Part shown: piece after piece, positions 24,770 to 34,921 of the stretch | Layout: each line of letters starts with the position of its first letter | How positions within the stretch are numbered: the first letter of the stretch is position 1 | Assembly: GCA_037903475.1 (NCBI GenBank) | Contig: JBAJFG010000643.1 | Span: 2,356,001 to 2,420,000, forward strand | Direction: 5' to 3' | Length of the DNA stretch: 64,000 nucleotides | DNA from: Ancylostoma caninum | Lineage: Eukaryota > Nematoda > Chromadorea > Rhabditida > Ancylostomatidae | Position numbers and translations under genes: made by a program | The notes under the pieces: model-generated | Told to the model about the DNA's origin: nothing | The model's input: only the letters and a program-made list of their open reading frames with translations | Databases searched by the model: none

Positions 24770-25195
24770 GGGGCGTTATTTGACATGCTGATTATGAAAA
24801 TGACACTCACTTTGTGCCGTAACCCATTTCGGTAAGGTTATGGTGGGGTTTGGGCGAATACGGTATCACAGGGAATCATCTGAATTTTTGTCTTAGGGGG
24901 TCATTTGATATGCTGATCATGAATATCATACTCGTTTAGTGCTGCAACCCCATCTGGATAGCGTTTCGATAGGGTTAAGGCAAATAAAGTTCGTAGGAAG
25001 ACTTCAAGTTGCTTTTAACTTGCAAAATCAATGTGATATTCGTGATCAGCATGTCAAGTACCCCCATAGACAAAAATCCAGGTGATTCCATGAGATACCT
25101 TGCTTACCCTAACCCTAGCGTAAACCTACCCAGATGGGGTTATGGCACGAAATGAGTGTGATATTCGTGATCAGCATGTCAAATAACCCTACTGT
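24770..25195. repeat. Degenerate inverted repeat cluster (TTATTTGACATGCTGAT family)
   Basis: GTTATTTGACATGCTGATTA at 24776 and TCATTTGATATGCTGATCAT at 24901 have inverted counterparts at 25044-25060 and 25165-25190, together with CCCATCTGG motifs. This fits a nested foldback. A looser relative with ATTTTGCACCGTAAC and TTCGTGATCAGC occurs at 54330-54540. Confidence 0.55.
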
Positions 25196-25899
25196 AAGGA
25201 GTCAGAGAAATTTCTGATTTTGAGATTCTGGGGCAGAACAAGTGGAATAGTGCCGCAACCTCTGACAAAAAGACTAGTCCACGTCAGTTCCCATTAAAAA
25301 AATTTGTTATAAGTGCATCCAAGTGAAGTTAAAAAGCTAAATCAAACAAGTTCCAGTTCTAAAGCAGAATTAATCACATGATTTGATAAGGAATACCGCC
25401 AGAGCTTTGAATGGCACGAAATTTTCGTGGAACGAGATTAGTTTGCACGAACAAATTGAATCCATGCTTAGAAGAACTTATATTTTGTTAGGGAAAAAAA
25501 AGAAAATCTCCAATCTGTGCACAATCTTTGCACAACCCGCTGTCTGAATTTCACTGAAATTCCATGTTCCAAAGTTGACGGAAAAATTAACAAAATATGA
25601 GAGCAAGTGCTAATTGAAGACCTCGATAAGCAAGAGTCGAACTTCTAAGTTTATAAAAAGCTTGATGATTTGATAGAAAAATAAGTGGTGTGAGTTAAAC
25701 AGCAAAAAACTGAATGAAAACAGGAAGAACACGAGAATTTCGGAGAGGTTTCCATACGTTCTATAAAAATCGATCACGATGACATTAGACGACTGTTAAA
25801 AAGCGATTTCGTTCGTGGAGAATCTCGCCATACAACATTCAATTGCAATACGAGTCGATGTCGGAAATTTCTTGGAAAAAGCACCCGGAAAAGTGTCTT

Positions 25900-26260
25900 A
25901 GAACGATTTGCGGCCGGCCGGCAGCACTAATAAATGGCCGAGGCAGTCGATAGGCGACTGGCTGGCCGTAATGGCCTCGATCGATACGCACCCGCGCTGC
26001 GTACGAGCCGAGCCGGCTGGTGCTCAGCAAGCTGGAAACCACCTGCAGCTCCACATCGCTAATCCCCCGGCCGCACAATCCCCGGGGTAACACGCGCACG
26101 ATTAGCGCTAACTCCTCGGCAAGCCCGATGCCGCTGAAAACCCTCGCCTAGCGTCATGTCCGCAGGATATGCGCGAATTCACACCGGCCCCCAGCGATCC
26201 GTGCAGGACCAGCACTGACATATGTGGAAGTTAGCAGACCTCCCCAGTTGATTTCACCCG
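25900..26260. other. GC-rich island with overlapping open frames, no firm gene
   Basis: Base composition changes sharply from AT-rich flanks. Frames on both strands stay open, for example ATGGCCGAGGCAGTCGATAG at 25932 on +, and on - a frame containing ISDVELQVVSSLLSTSRLGS. A donor-like AAAG|GTAAGAAG is at 26276. It could be an exon, a promoter or part of the adjacent repeat. I cannot decide strand or function. Confidence 0.35.
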
Positions 26261-26297
26261 CAAGAAGCTGCGAAAGGTAAGAAGAGATTGCGACGTA

Positions 26298-27112
26298 CAG
26301 TGAGGGTCGATGGAAGTGCGTTTTTAACGGATTCCGAAGCACGCAGCGTGGCCACGTCTTTCGCACTGGAATCGTCGCCGTGATGGCAAATCAGGGTTTT
26401 CTGGGTACAGTCTGTCCGAAACGACGAGTCCGCCCACGCAAGCGGGGACCCAGAGGCGGCGCGGCTGGGACGTATAGTGGAGTCGTTTTGACAGTGCATT
26501 GTCCGCGGCAGCGGCCCTGCTGGCATTGGAGCACGTAGTGCGGTCGGTGAAACAGTTGACCCACGATGGATCCGGCTTCTTTGACGAGTTTTATCGCCTG
26601 TTCCCTTCTTCAGTTGTTCTAAGAGGTGAGAAAGAACAATATAAGAGGAAACTAGCAATAAAACTCTTCAAAGATACCAGATCAATAATAGGTCAACTTT
26701 TTGATCGAAAGCGCTGCGTGCTCCAATGCTAGGGAGCCGCTGTCGCGGAAAATGCACTCAAAACGACTCCACTATACGCTGTTACCTGCCACGTTGCCCA
26801 CGTCACAGCCAAATCACTAGTGGATACCATAAAGATAACGAGGATAATGAAACGTGATACGCAGATTAGAGATAATGACGTGGAGTGCTGGCAAGCGTGG
26901 CCGCCTCTGGATCTCCGCGTGCGTGGGCGGACTCGTCGTTTCGGACAAACTGTACCTTTCATTCTATTTGTTGTCAACTATGTAGAAAACTAACTAGCGG
27001 TCATGAGAACTCTATCGTTTGCTATCACGGCTAAGATATGTATACTGGAGCGCCGCGGTCGCGTCGCGTTCCTCGTGAGTACGCGGAAGACGCAATTCCA
27101 TCGACGCTCACC
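26298..27112. mobile_element. Diverged foldback element, about 815 bp
   Basis: The ends CAGTGAGGGTCGATGGAAGT (26298) and the complement of CGGTGAGCGTCGATGGAATT (ending 27112) are inverted. Inner arms also match: GTCCGAAACGACGAGTCCGC at 26414 against 26930-26950, and GTATAGTGGAGTCGTTTTGA at 26475 against 26757-26778. The right arm has about 115 bp not present in the left. The left arm keeps an open frame on + (ALLALEHVVRSVKQLTHDGS then GFFDEFYRLFPSSVV), while the right arm copy is interrupted by stops. Solo-arm relatives of the ends occur at 49865-49950 and 58795-58865. Confidence 0.65.
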
Positions 27113-27339
27113 GTATATGCGCCGCGCAGGCGAGGCAACACCCGACGTCCACAGCGCCCAGCAGCGCCGCGTCGATGATGCAGCGCTGCAGGCCGAGGAA
27201 AGGTGCAACCATGATTGACGTTCCCTGTACTGTTTTTTTTTCACTAATCTTGCGCTTCGAACGAAATCCAAGCTGGGGTATATACTAATTTTGCCTCGTT
27301 GCTGTGAGTTGGTCCACGTCCAACAACACCACAAACATA

Positions 27340-27495
27340 CAGGAAACTCCAAAAGTACGCAGACAAGGGTCGGGACCGCAGCGCGGCTCTCTTGGGCAGA
27401 GACGCAGGCGCTCAGTATGCAAAGCGCCCATGTCTCTGCCCAAAAGAGCCGCGCCGCAGTCCCAACCCTTGTCTGCATCCGTTTGGAGTTCCCTG
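27340..27495. mobile_element. Foldback MITE, TACAGGAARCTCC family, copy 1
   Basis: Near-palindromic: CAGGAAACTCCAAAAGTACG ... CCGTTTGGAGTTCCCTG, with inner GCGCGGCTCTCTTGGGCAGA mirrored by TCTGCCCAAAAGAGCCGCGC. Same layout as the copies at 48214 and 49033 but diverged. Confidence 0.75.
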
Positions 27496-27901
27496 TATTA
27501 AAAGTCGAGTGAAAAAGTTTGCGTGCAATCACATTCAGTACATTCAATCACGACAATTTTCGAAATCGATGATGTCTTTAGGGAATTAATCAATGTTTGG
27601 AGATAACGATGCGGAGGAGGGTCAGTGTTGCAGAAATTCACAGGGCTTATCCTACAGGGTCATAAGCACCTCTGTCTCGAATCATCAACTACAGAAACGT
27701 TGTTCAACAGGTGACCTTGGGAACCGGATCATCGGACACTTAAAATCCGCGCACGTCATTCCCCGGTTGGGCAATGTGCGGAACACGGCTGTTCCCGGTC
27801 TTTTCCTAGGAAGGACAGCTCAGCCCTGAACTAACGTGATCAATAAGTCTTGGGTTAACTGAAAGCACCTTTCATAGAATACCTGACTATTTTTTATGCT
27901 C

Positions 27902-27979
27902 AAGAAGGCAAGTGGTTTGACGCTTCACGCGCAGGTGTTATAACACCTGCGCGTGGAGCGTCAAACCACTTGCCTTCTT
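27902..27979. repeat. 78-bp near-perfect palindrome
   Basis: Two 39-bp arms (AAGAAGGCAAGTGGTTTGAC ... GCAGGTGTTA and its complement) meet without spacer. I see one mismatch (CTTCAC against CTCCAC). Confidence 0.95.
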
Positions 27980-28158
27980 ATAAGTGCCCGCAGTCGCCTT
28001 GAGAATCCATAGATCTCTGCCTCAGCAGTCCCGGCAACAGGGTTCCGCATAGTGGTTACGACCACCCTCATAGTGAGCGTACCATTTTAATCCCAAAAAT
28101 AGCCTCTGTCATGCCAAACACAATATTCTCATTACTCATTGAGTTTATCCTTACTCAC

Positions 28159-28357
28159 ATCAATACAGAAGGCAAGACAATTATGAGCGACACAAATATA
28201 GAAGACGGCCATGAGTGTTCGGCCAGGATGTGGAGTGAATAGATGACGCGGTCGAAGACGTGGTGACGACGACGTTGACCTCTCTCCCTCATCGACGTCC
28301 TCGATTGGGCTGCTTCTCTCCTTATACAGTATCTTGGTGCGGCCGAACTTCACCGGC
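28159..28357 (-). CDS. Orphan coding exon, possible membrane protein
   Basis: Clean acceptor (CTTTGCTTTCAG) and strong donor (GAT|GTGAGTAAGG) bound a 199-nt exon read as PVKFGRTKILYKERSSP... through an acidic/serine-rich stretch (EDVDEGERSTSSSPRLRPR) to a hydrophobic segment TLMAVFYICVAHNCLAFCI. It starts one base into a codon and ends in phase 0. I do not recognise the family. Upstream exons must lie above 28.36 kb and downstream ones below 28.16 kb. A short continuation behind an acceptor at about 27862 (LTQDLLITLVQG then stop) is possible but unproven. It lies upstream of cnb-1 on the same strand. Confidence 0.5.
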
Positions 28358-29289
28358 CTGAAAGCAAAGATTTAATGATAGGGAATAATGATTTAATGAC
28401 ATGGGAATAACTACATTTAACTAAGTAGAATCTAAGGCATTCAGCTAGGAATTCAAAACAAAAAGAGTAGTAGACTCAGACAATGCCTAGAATAAGTTCT
28501 ATATTCACAGTTATTTACAGCATGATGTTATGGACTAATTTTGTGATGTGCGCAATAACGCTCACGAAGTCCTACTAAGGGCGGCAACAGTCGAAGCTTT
28601 CAACTCCGAGTTATAGTGCCAGTGGCGACAAACACTGTTAGTGTTGTCACAACTTTAAGCTTTGCTTCTTTCAAGAAGTTATGATAGCTTCGATGTACAA
28701 TCGAACTCACTCTTTGAATGATTTGTTTTCTTGGTCACTCAGGATTTTATGGTGATTTTATGATGTACTTGTTCCATTCCGACACAGATGAGATGGGAAA
28801 TTGGCTAAAATTGGTATTCACAAGGTGCAATGCTGAATTCTCTTAAAATAGTGGCCAACTCATCAATGGTATAGATACAGTCGCGGTCCAAAGTATTGCA
28901 AGAAATGGTTTTTCGTTGTTATATGAGTTGTAGGTGCTCATGCGGACTTAGACAAACTTTCGGAACTTCCGCGGGGAGTTCCGAATAAGCTCCGCGGAAG
29001 TTCCGAAATGGCTCCGTTGAAGTTCCGAAATCGAACAAGGATGACGTGATTCGCGCATTTTGGAGTCAACCATAACTCGAGTAATAAGGTGAATTCGACC
29101 AACATGGAGTGATGAATACCTTCACGCGTGCGGATACCAAAAATCGTGGGATCATGAGTCCCACGATAGGTGATTCAACCACGTACTTCTACCCACTACA
29201 CTACTGGTTTGGTTTTCTGAAGATGAGCTTTGAAAAGGCTGGCCCTCTGACTGTGCTTCGAATCTGAATCAGGTTTCAGCTTCAATGAT

Positions 29290-32200
29290 CACCTTGATCA
29301 CCTTGACTCCCGTTGATCTTCGGGTGTACCGAGCGGGCGCCAGCAATCCTTCCATTTGTCCCTCTCTCGAGCCAGAGTTGTCCAGTGGATTCTGTCCGTT
29401 CGAGGGACACGGAGAGCATCGTATCTATCCTTGAAGGACTTCGTGAAGAAGTCTGACCATCGGGTCGGTGGTCTTCCTGTCGTGCGCTTAACGTCCCGTG
29501 GAGTCCAGTCGCTGACGGCTCTTGTCCAACGGTTGTCGTTAAAACGCATCCCTCGCATCCACGGATCTCCCTCATACGAGGGATCCCAGCCGGTTAGTCG
29601 CAAGGCTACTGGCGCGTCCCCAGGTGGCGGATAGGGGGCTAATCGCGGACCAAACGCGACCTTGTGCCTGCCCTGAGACGCGGGTGGATTCAGGGGATGG
29701 ACTCCCTGTCTCTGCAGTGTCGGAACGATCTATACCTTCTGTCAGCGCGTGGGCATGTTCATGCATGCGTGCATGGGCGTGCTTGCGTGTCTGCAGATTG
29801 TATCCTGCACATCTATCCGACCAAAAGCCCTGCATTCAAGTGACTGGGAGGTACAAGGGAGGCGGTTCGGAGTCGCCTCCAACAAATAAGCTCCATCGTC
29901 CACTCCCGGGAAGCCCGGCTAACCTCCCGGTGAAATCACACTCCAGCCTCCCACGGGGGAATAGAGCCCAGCAAGCTATCTCCTGTGGGAATCAAATTTT
30001 TCAAGCTCGACACAGCAATATTAGAGAGTGTTCCCCTGATCTCGGAAGAGTCACTGGTACGGCAGCGCCAGTGAGGACGAGGTCCGAGGGGTTATCTAGG
30101 CTGCCTAAAACCAGAAGGACTATGATGACGGTCTGTACCTTCAACGCACGCACGCTTGCATCGGAGGCTTCCATCGAGGATTTGATGATGCAGGCCAGGA
30201 AGATCAGGTACGACGTCATCGGACTGACCGAGACGAGGAGACACCGACCATTGAACGCCACCTTCGACACTGGAGAAGAACTGTTCCTTGGAACCTGCGA
30301 CAGTAGAGGAGTTGGTGGAGTCGGTGTCCTCGTCAACACGAACTTGGTCATGAACATCGACTCATTCGAACAGCTAACAACCCGAATCGGACGTTTGCGG
30401 TTGAGAAGATGTGGATCAATACCGGCCTTGACAATCTTCGTCGCCTACGCTCCAACATCCAGCTACGACGAAGGGGATATCGAGGCCTTCTATATGGACT
30501 TGGAGAAGTTCTACAGGGAAGACCACACATTCTACAAGATCATCGTTGGCGATTTCAACGCCAAGATTGGTCCTAGGAGAACGCCTGAGGAACTTCACAT
30601 CGGTACCCACGGCCTGCAGTGGAACGAACAGGGAGAGAGGCTGTCTGAGTTCATCATGACGACGAAGACCATCCATGGTAACTCACAATTTCAGAAGCCA
30701 ACATCCCTACGCTGGACGTGGGAGTCACCCAGTGGAGAGTACCATAATGAAATTGACCACATCATCGTCAATCGAAGGTTCTGCCTGACCGACGTCGGTG
30801 TTGTACCAAAGTTCTACACCGGATCCGACCATCGCCTCCTTCGTGCAAGATTCTTCTTCTCACGCAAAGGAGAGAAAGCCGTGAAGTTTAAGAGAAGGAG
30901 TCCCAAACCCGTCATCAATTGGGATCTTTTCACTTCGCTAGCCGGCTTTTGGGAAGATGCGGTTGTCGACAACATCGACGAAGAGTACGATCGGCTTGTA
31001 CAGCATCTCCGCGACAGCGCAAAGAGCGCTGAGGGTTTAAGAGTCACCAAGAGACGACTGTCTTACGAGACCCTCGAGCTTATACGCCAGCGTGGAGCCG
31101 CGAGAGCCGCAGGCAACTACCAGTTAACGTCCGAGCTCGCAAAACGGTGCAGAGAAGCAATAAAAGAAGACCTAAAGGAGAGACGAGCAGCAGTGTTGGC
31201 CGAAGCCGCAGAGGCAGGGAAAAGCATTCGCTGCACCCGCCGAGACTTCGCCAATCGCAAGACCAAGATGTCCGCCCTCCGGCGCCCAGACGGAACAATT
31301 TCTTCATCAAGACGGGTAATGGAGAAGGTCATCTACGACTTCTACTCGGATCTCTTCGATAGCCACGTCCACCTCCCTCAATGTCATCTTAGGGAGGACG
31401 GGTATGTTGTCCCATCGGTTCTCCCTTCCGAAATCCGACATGCCATCAAGTCGGTGAAGAACCGTACAGCACCAGGCCCCGACAGGATTCGACCGGAACA
31501 TCTGAAGAACCTACCGCCAATTCTCATTACCACCTTGGCTAGGCTTTTCACGCGGTACCTCTCGGAATGCAAGGTACCTAACCAATGGAAGACCAGCAGG
31601 ACTGTGTTGCTGTACAAGAAGGGAGACCCGCAGGATATTGGCAATTATCGCCCCATCTGCCTACTGTCCGTCGTCTACAAGCTTTTCACGCGAGTGATCC
31701 TCAATAGGATCGAAAGGACACTAGACGAGGGACAGCCGTGCGAGCAAGCAGGGTTTCGAAAAGGATTCAGTACGATCGACCACATACACACCGTCACTAG
31801 ACTCATCGAAGTATCGCGAGAGTATAAGATGCCCCTCTGTCTCACGTTCATCGATTTGAAGAAAGCCTTCGACTCTGTTGAGACGGAAGCGGTGTTGGAA
31901 GCCCTGGGCAACCAGGGCATACCTACTCAATACATCAAGGTATTTCGTGAGCTCTACAGCAACTTCACGACCAGGATTTCTCCATTCTACGACGACATCA
32001 CCATCGACGTCAAGAGAGGGGTTCGGCAAGGCGATACCGTGTCGCCAAAACTATTCAGCGCCACTCTCGAAGACGTCATGCGGAAACTGGAATGGGATAG
32101 CATGGGAGTGCAAGTTGATGGCCGGCGACTTAGTCATCTTCGCTTCGCTGACGACATCGTTCTTATAACACCAACCATCAGCGAAGCGGAACAGATGCTG

Positions 32201-32710
32201 GCCGACTTCGAGGACGCGTGTGGAAAGATTGGTCTCCAGCTGAATCTGACGAAGACGATGTTCATGAAGAACGGATGGGTCCCGGATGCCCCATTCTCGC
32301 TCAACGGAACGACCATATCCGAATGTTCCAGCTACGTATACCTAGGTCGGGAAGTCAACATGATGAACGACCTCGCTCCAGAGCTGAGCAGGAGGAAAAG
32401 AGCGGCTTGGGGAACTTACAAGAGCATCGAGGACGTAGTGAAGAAGACGAAGAACACCAGGCTCCGTGCCCACCTCTTCAACACAACCGTTCTCCCTGCT
32501 TTGACCTACGCCTCAGAAACCTGGGCGTTGCGCAAGCAGGATGAGAATGCGGTCAGCGTCGTCGAACGCTCCATCGAGAGGGTGATGCTAGGAATAACCC
32601 GCCTCACGCAAGTGAGGTCTGGAATACGGAGCTCCACCCTTCGTCAGCAATCGAAGATCAGGGACGCTGCCGCTTACGCCAAGTTGAGTAAGATTAGGTG
32701 GGCCGGACAT
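29290..32710. mobile_element. RTE-clade non-LTR retrotransposon with inverted 5' part (twin-priming structure)
   Basis: The last about 84 codons of the element are on - at 29298-29549 (MRFNDNRWTRAV... to ...GTPEDQRESR, stop TGA, then a short TGATCAAGG-type tail). Everything upstream of that point in the element, endonuclease and reverse transcriptase, is on + from about 29550 to 32710 and stops at RWAGH. In the family RWAGH is followed almost directly by the VMRFNDNRW block, so the two pieces are contiguous in the parent element. An 11-bp direct repeat GCTTCAATGAT flanks the whole insertion (29279-29289 and 32711-32721). The architecture (inverted 5' part plus sense 3' end plus target duplication) matches twin priming. 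Confidence 0.85.
29298..29549 (-). pseudogene. 3'-terminal fragment of the RTE ORF
   Basis: This - strand frame encodes the C-terminal tail typical of nematode RTE proteins (WTPRDVKRTTGRPPTRW, WTTLARERDKWKDCWRPLG) and ends with TGA followed by the short element tail. It fits the missing end of the + strand ORF at 29624-32923 and is part of the same insertion. The residues read upstream of MRFNDN on this strand are not element sequence; they come from the inversion junction. Confidence 0.85.
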
Positions 32711-32923
32711 GCTTCAATGATAATATGGAAAAATTCCTCTTTGGTAAAAATCTGTCGAGTTTTCGTATTTATGGGAATAACCCCAAAGGTACACTTATCT
32801 GACACAAGTTTTACCCGAAATTCGACTTTACAGATGTCATTATTTGGGCATTCAGACAAAAATTTTGAAGAAGACAATAGCAGAAAAATTTTCGTACTCT
32901 ACCACGATTTCTTATGCGGCTAG
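29624..32923 (+). CDS. RTE retrotransposon endonuclease/reverse transcriptase ORF, C-terminus lost
   Basis: The open frame is 1099 codons, but the element protein probably starts at or near Met167 (position 30122, MMTVCTFNARTLASEAS). Residues about 168-405 form an AP-type endonuclease: GLTETR, VGDFNAKIG near 308 and the GSDHRLL motif near 400. Residues about 590-870 form the reverse transcriptase: APGPDRIRPEHL, NYRPICLLSVVYKLF, GFRKGFSTIDHI and the catalytic FADDIVL near 840. True element sequence ends near residue 1028 (RWAGH). The last 70 residues are read from flanking genomic DNA. The missing C-terminus lies inverted at 29298-29549. The absence of stops or frameshifts over 3 kb suggests a recent insertion. 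It is now unable to make the complete protein. Confidence 0.9.
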   Translation: MADRGLIADQTRPCACPETRVDSGDGLPVSAVSERSIPSVSAWACSCMRAWACLRVCRLYPAHLSDQKPCIQVTGRYKGGGSESPPTNKLHRPLPGSPANLPVKSHSSLPRGNRAQQAISCGNQIFQARHSNIRECSPDLGRVTGTAAPVRTRSEGLSRLPKTRRTMMTVCTFNARTLASEASIEDLMMQARKIRYDVIGLTETRRHRPLNATFDTGEELFLGTCDSRGVGGVGVLVNTNLVMNIDSFEQLTTRIGRLRLRRCGSIPALTIFVAYAPTSSYDEGDIEAFYMDLEKFYREDHTFYKIIVGDFNAKIGPRRTPEELHIGTHGLQWNEQGERLSEFIMTTKTIHGNSQFQKPTSLRWTWESPSGEYHNEIDHIIVNRRFCLTDVGVVPKFYTGSDHRLLRARFFFSRKGEKAVKFKRRSPKPVINWDLFTSLAGFWEDAVVDNIDEEYDRLVQHLRDSAKSAEGLRVTKRRLSYETLELIRQRGAARAAGNYQLTSELAKRCREAIKEDLKERRAAVLAEAAEAGKSIRCTRRDFANRKTKMSALRRPDGTISSSRRVMEKVIYDFYSDLFDSHVHLPQCHLREDGYVVPSVLPSEIRHAIKSVKNRTAPGPDRIRPEHLKNLPPILITTLARLFTRYLSECKVPNQWKTSRTVLLYKKGDPQDIGNYRPICLLSVVYKLFTRVILNRIERTLDEGQPCEQAGFRKGFSTIDHIHTVTRLIEVSREYKMPLCLTFIDLKKAFDSVETEAVLEALGNQGIPTQYIKVFRELYSNFTTRISPFYDDITIDVKRGVRQGDTVSPKLFSATLEDVMRKLEWDSMGVQVDGRRLSHLRFADDIVLITPTISEAEQMLADFEDACGKIGLQLNLTKTMFMKNGWVPDAPFSLNGTTISECSSYVYLGREVNMMNDLAPELSRRKRAAWGTYKSIEDVVKKTKNTRLRAHLFNTTVLPALTYASETWALRKQDENAVSVVERSIERVMLGITRLTQVRSGIRSSTLRQQSKIRDAAAYAKLSKIRWAGHASMIIWKNSSLVKICRVFVFMGITPKVHLSDTSFTRNSTLQMSLFGHSDKNFEEDNSRKIFVLYHDFLCG

Positions 32924-33422
32924 CTGAAGTCAAGCAAGAACATACCACTATGAAAAGTGGACGAAAACATGCCATTTGGTGTGTTAGTTTCTTGGATCAT
33001 TCTACCTGTCTCGAAGCTCTGCGGAAGTTCCGGAGCTACTTTTTTCTCTGCGTCTCTATTCGGAACTTAACGAACTTGCGCGGAACTGCTGAAAAAATCG
33101 ACTTCATATTTCCGCGGAAGTTCCGAAAGTTTCTCTGTGGAATTGAACTGGAAGAAAACACACCGATTCCGTGCACTCATTGTTTTAGAAATAAATTTTT
33201 AATCATGATGATCGAAGTCCATCATTCGGTAAAACTCAGAATGTCTCACAGAGTCTTTCGGTGGCATTCCAGTGCAGATAGGGTTCCTTGTAGCACAATG
33301 AATCCATTCATGCTAGAAAATGCGTATCCGCTGCCAACTGGTTGGAAACTGCGAAGCTTACTTAACAGAAGTTTAGCATAGGCCGGCTATGGTGGTTTCT
33401 GAAACCCACCTTGCTCTGTCAG

Positions 33423-33554
33423 CTCCACTTGAAAGCTAGCGATGATCCTGACGGTACATTAGCTTTTGCTAAACCTGTTCAACAGCTCAACAGTACATTC
33501 CGTGACCGTTTGGAAAACTCCAAATACCACAGCTGGTTGCAGAGCAGCTACTAG
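33423..33554 (+). CDS. Candidate terminal exon of an unknown gene
   Basis: Behind the acceptor CTCTGTCAG, a phase-0 frame of 43 codons reads LHLKASDDPDGTLAFAKPVQ and continues to ...HSWLQSSY then TAG. Composition is protein-like with no low complexity. I do not recognise the family and found no partner exon. Upstream exons could lie beyond the RTE insertion. Confidence 0.35.
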   Translation, partial: LHLKASDDPDGTLAFAKPVQQLNSTFRDRLENSKYHSWLQSSY

Positions 33555-33669
33555 GGCACATCGCAGCGTACAAGCTTTGGATTTTTTCTCACTCTAGAAG
33601 GAAGAAAGATGTCCAAGTGAACTTATTAAGAGTAGAGATGCTCCAGGATCTGTAGAATATTTTGAATAC

Positions 33670-33718
33670 GTACGGATCATCATGTACAGAATATTTTTCT
33701 GTACATGATGATCCGTAC
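33670..33718. repeat. Perfect inverted repeat, 21-bp arms
   Basis: GTACGGATCATCATGTACAGA, 7-base spacer, then its exact complement. Small foldback or hairpin. Confidence 0.95.
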
Positions 33719-34872
33719 CGCTTCGAGTTTGATCAAGCAGGACGACTCAAAATGAAAAATACCCCATCACCTAGCACTAAGATGTGCGTCGTCTTGCTCC
33801 GCATATTAGTTTTCATACTTTCGCCAGTGCATTTACTTTTAATAACGACTCAATCATTTCGTTTCAACGAATTCCAGCTGAGTGAGCTGGCTTTTCTAGA
33901 GCCATTTCAAATTACTACACCGAGATGATGTCTCGCAGGATTCTTTGCATTTCAGCAACACCTACTCCCATCAAATTTTTTTTCAAGAAAGTTTCCTGTT
34001 CCGTGAGCAGGATCTTCTATAGTGGATCGCACAACTTGAAGAAACCTACCCAGGGCTAGCGCCTAAGATTCTAGCGGACTCTGCGCGCCTACGTCTTCGA
34101 GTTTCTATCCGGAATCCGAATCAACACATCAACAAGTTGCAAAGCTTAAGATACAGGAGGATAATTAATGATCTCAATTTCGCCTTCTGCATTTTACAAC
34201 TAGAGGTAAAACTCAAACCAAGCAAGTACTGGACATTTAAGCCGTCCAGTGGAAGACTAGTTGTTTTTCCCTTCTATCATAGAAAAGCTAGAAACAAATG
34301 TTTGTCCTGTTTATTAACTCCTTCTTTGTCAGGACGTCGAGATGGCTAGAGATGCTCCCTTTTGAGGTATCAAGAGCGAGGACCTATGCGGAGTTTCGTA
34401 GAGCATTGCAGAAGATCGATCCTTTCAGAGAACTTCATTTTCAGGAATAGGAGGTCTTCTAATCATTTCTCTGCTATAGCTGTTCACTGTAATACTAACA
34501 AGGAGCTTTGTTTTTTTTCTCACCTTTCTGGAGGTTGCAATGCTGAAGTAAAATCCATCCCTAGGTCTAGTCCATTTCACCGGAACAAGTAGTATTACTC
34601 TCACCTTGATATAATGATCTATTGGCCCATTCCTTCGACTCGCTTCTACATATTTTAGACTGGGTAATGTCAGCTAACCTAGCACCGGAAACCCACTCTC
34701 TAAATGGGGATGCTCAGCAAGTGTGTCGAGATGGATCAATAATCTTTGGCGGTCTCTATCATGGTCACCCAGGTATGTATCATGACATTTCCACCTGCAT
34801 TGCAGCTTCTGGTTTTATCTGGTTTCATGTTCGCATTTCAGTCATTTTTTGTGGCGCACCTTGAGTGCATAC

Positions 34873-34874
34873 AA

Positions 34875-34917
<43 letters not shown>

Positions 34918-34921
34918 ATAC
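34873..34921. repeat. (AAAT)n microsatellite
   Basis: About 12 AATA units in a row. The upstream 33.6-34.9 kb has no convincing gene. The run could be the tail of a degraded retroelement but no coding remnant is seen. Confidence 0.9.

Larger units (their letters stand above)
28955..33132. repeat. Older inverted-repeat element apparently split by the RTE insertion
   Basis: AACTTTCGGAACTTCCGCGG at 28955-28974 has an inverted partner ending at 33132. Further GGAAGTTCCG-type motifs lie inward on both sides (28965-29025 and 33010-33130). Removing the RTE insertion leaves about 750 bp between the ends, a plausible MITE size. That the two ends belong to one element is an inference. Confidence 0.45.

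Noticed and set aside
26990..27547. 185-codon - frame
   Set aside because: It runs through two unrelated foldback repeats (right arm of 26298-27112 and 27340-27495); a repeat artefact.
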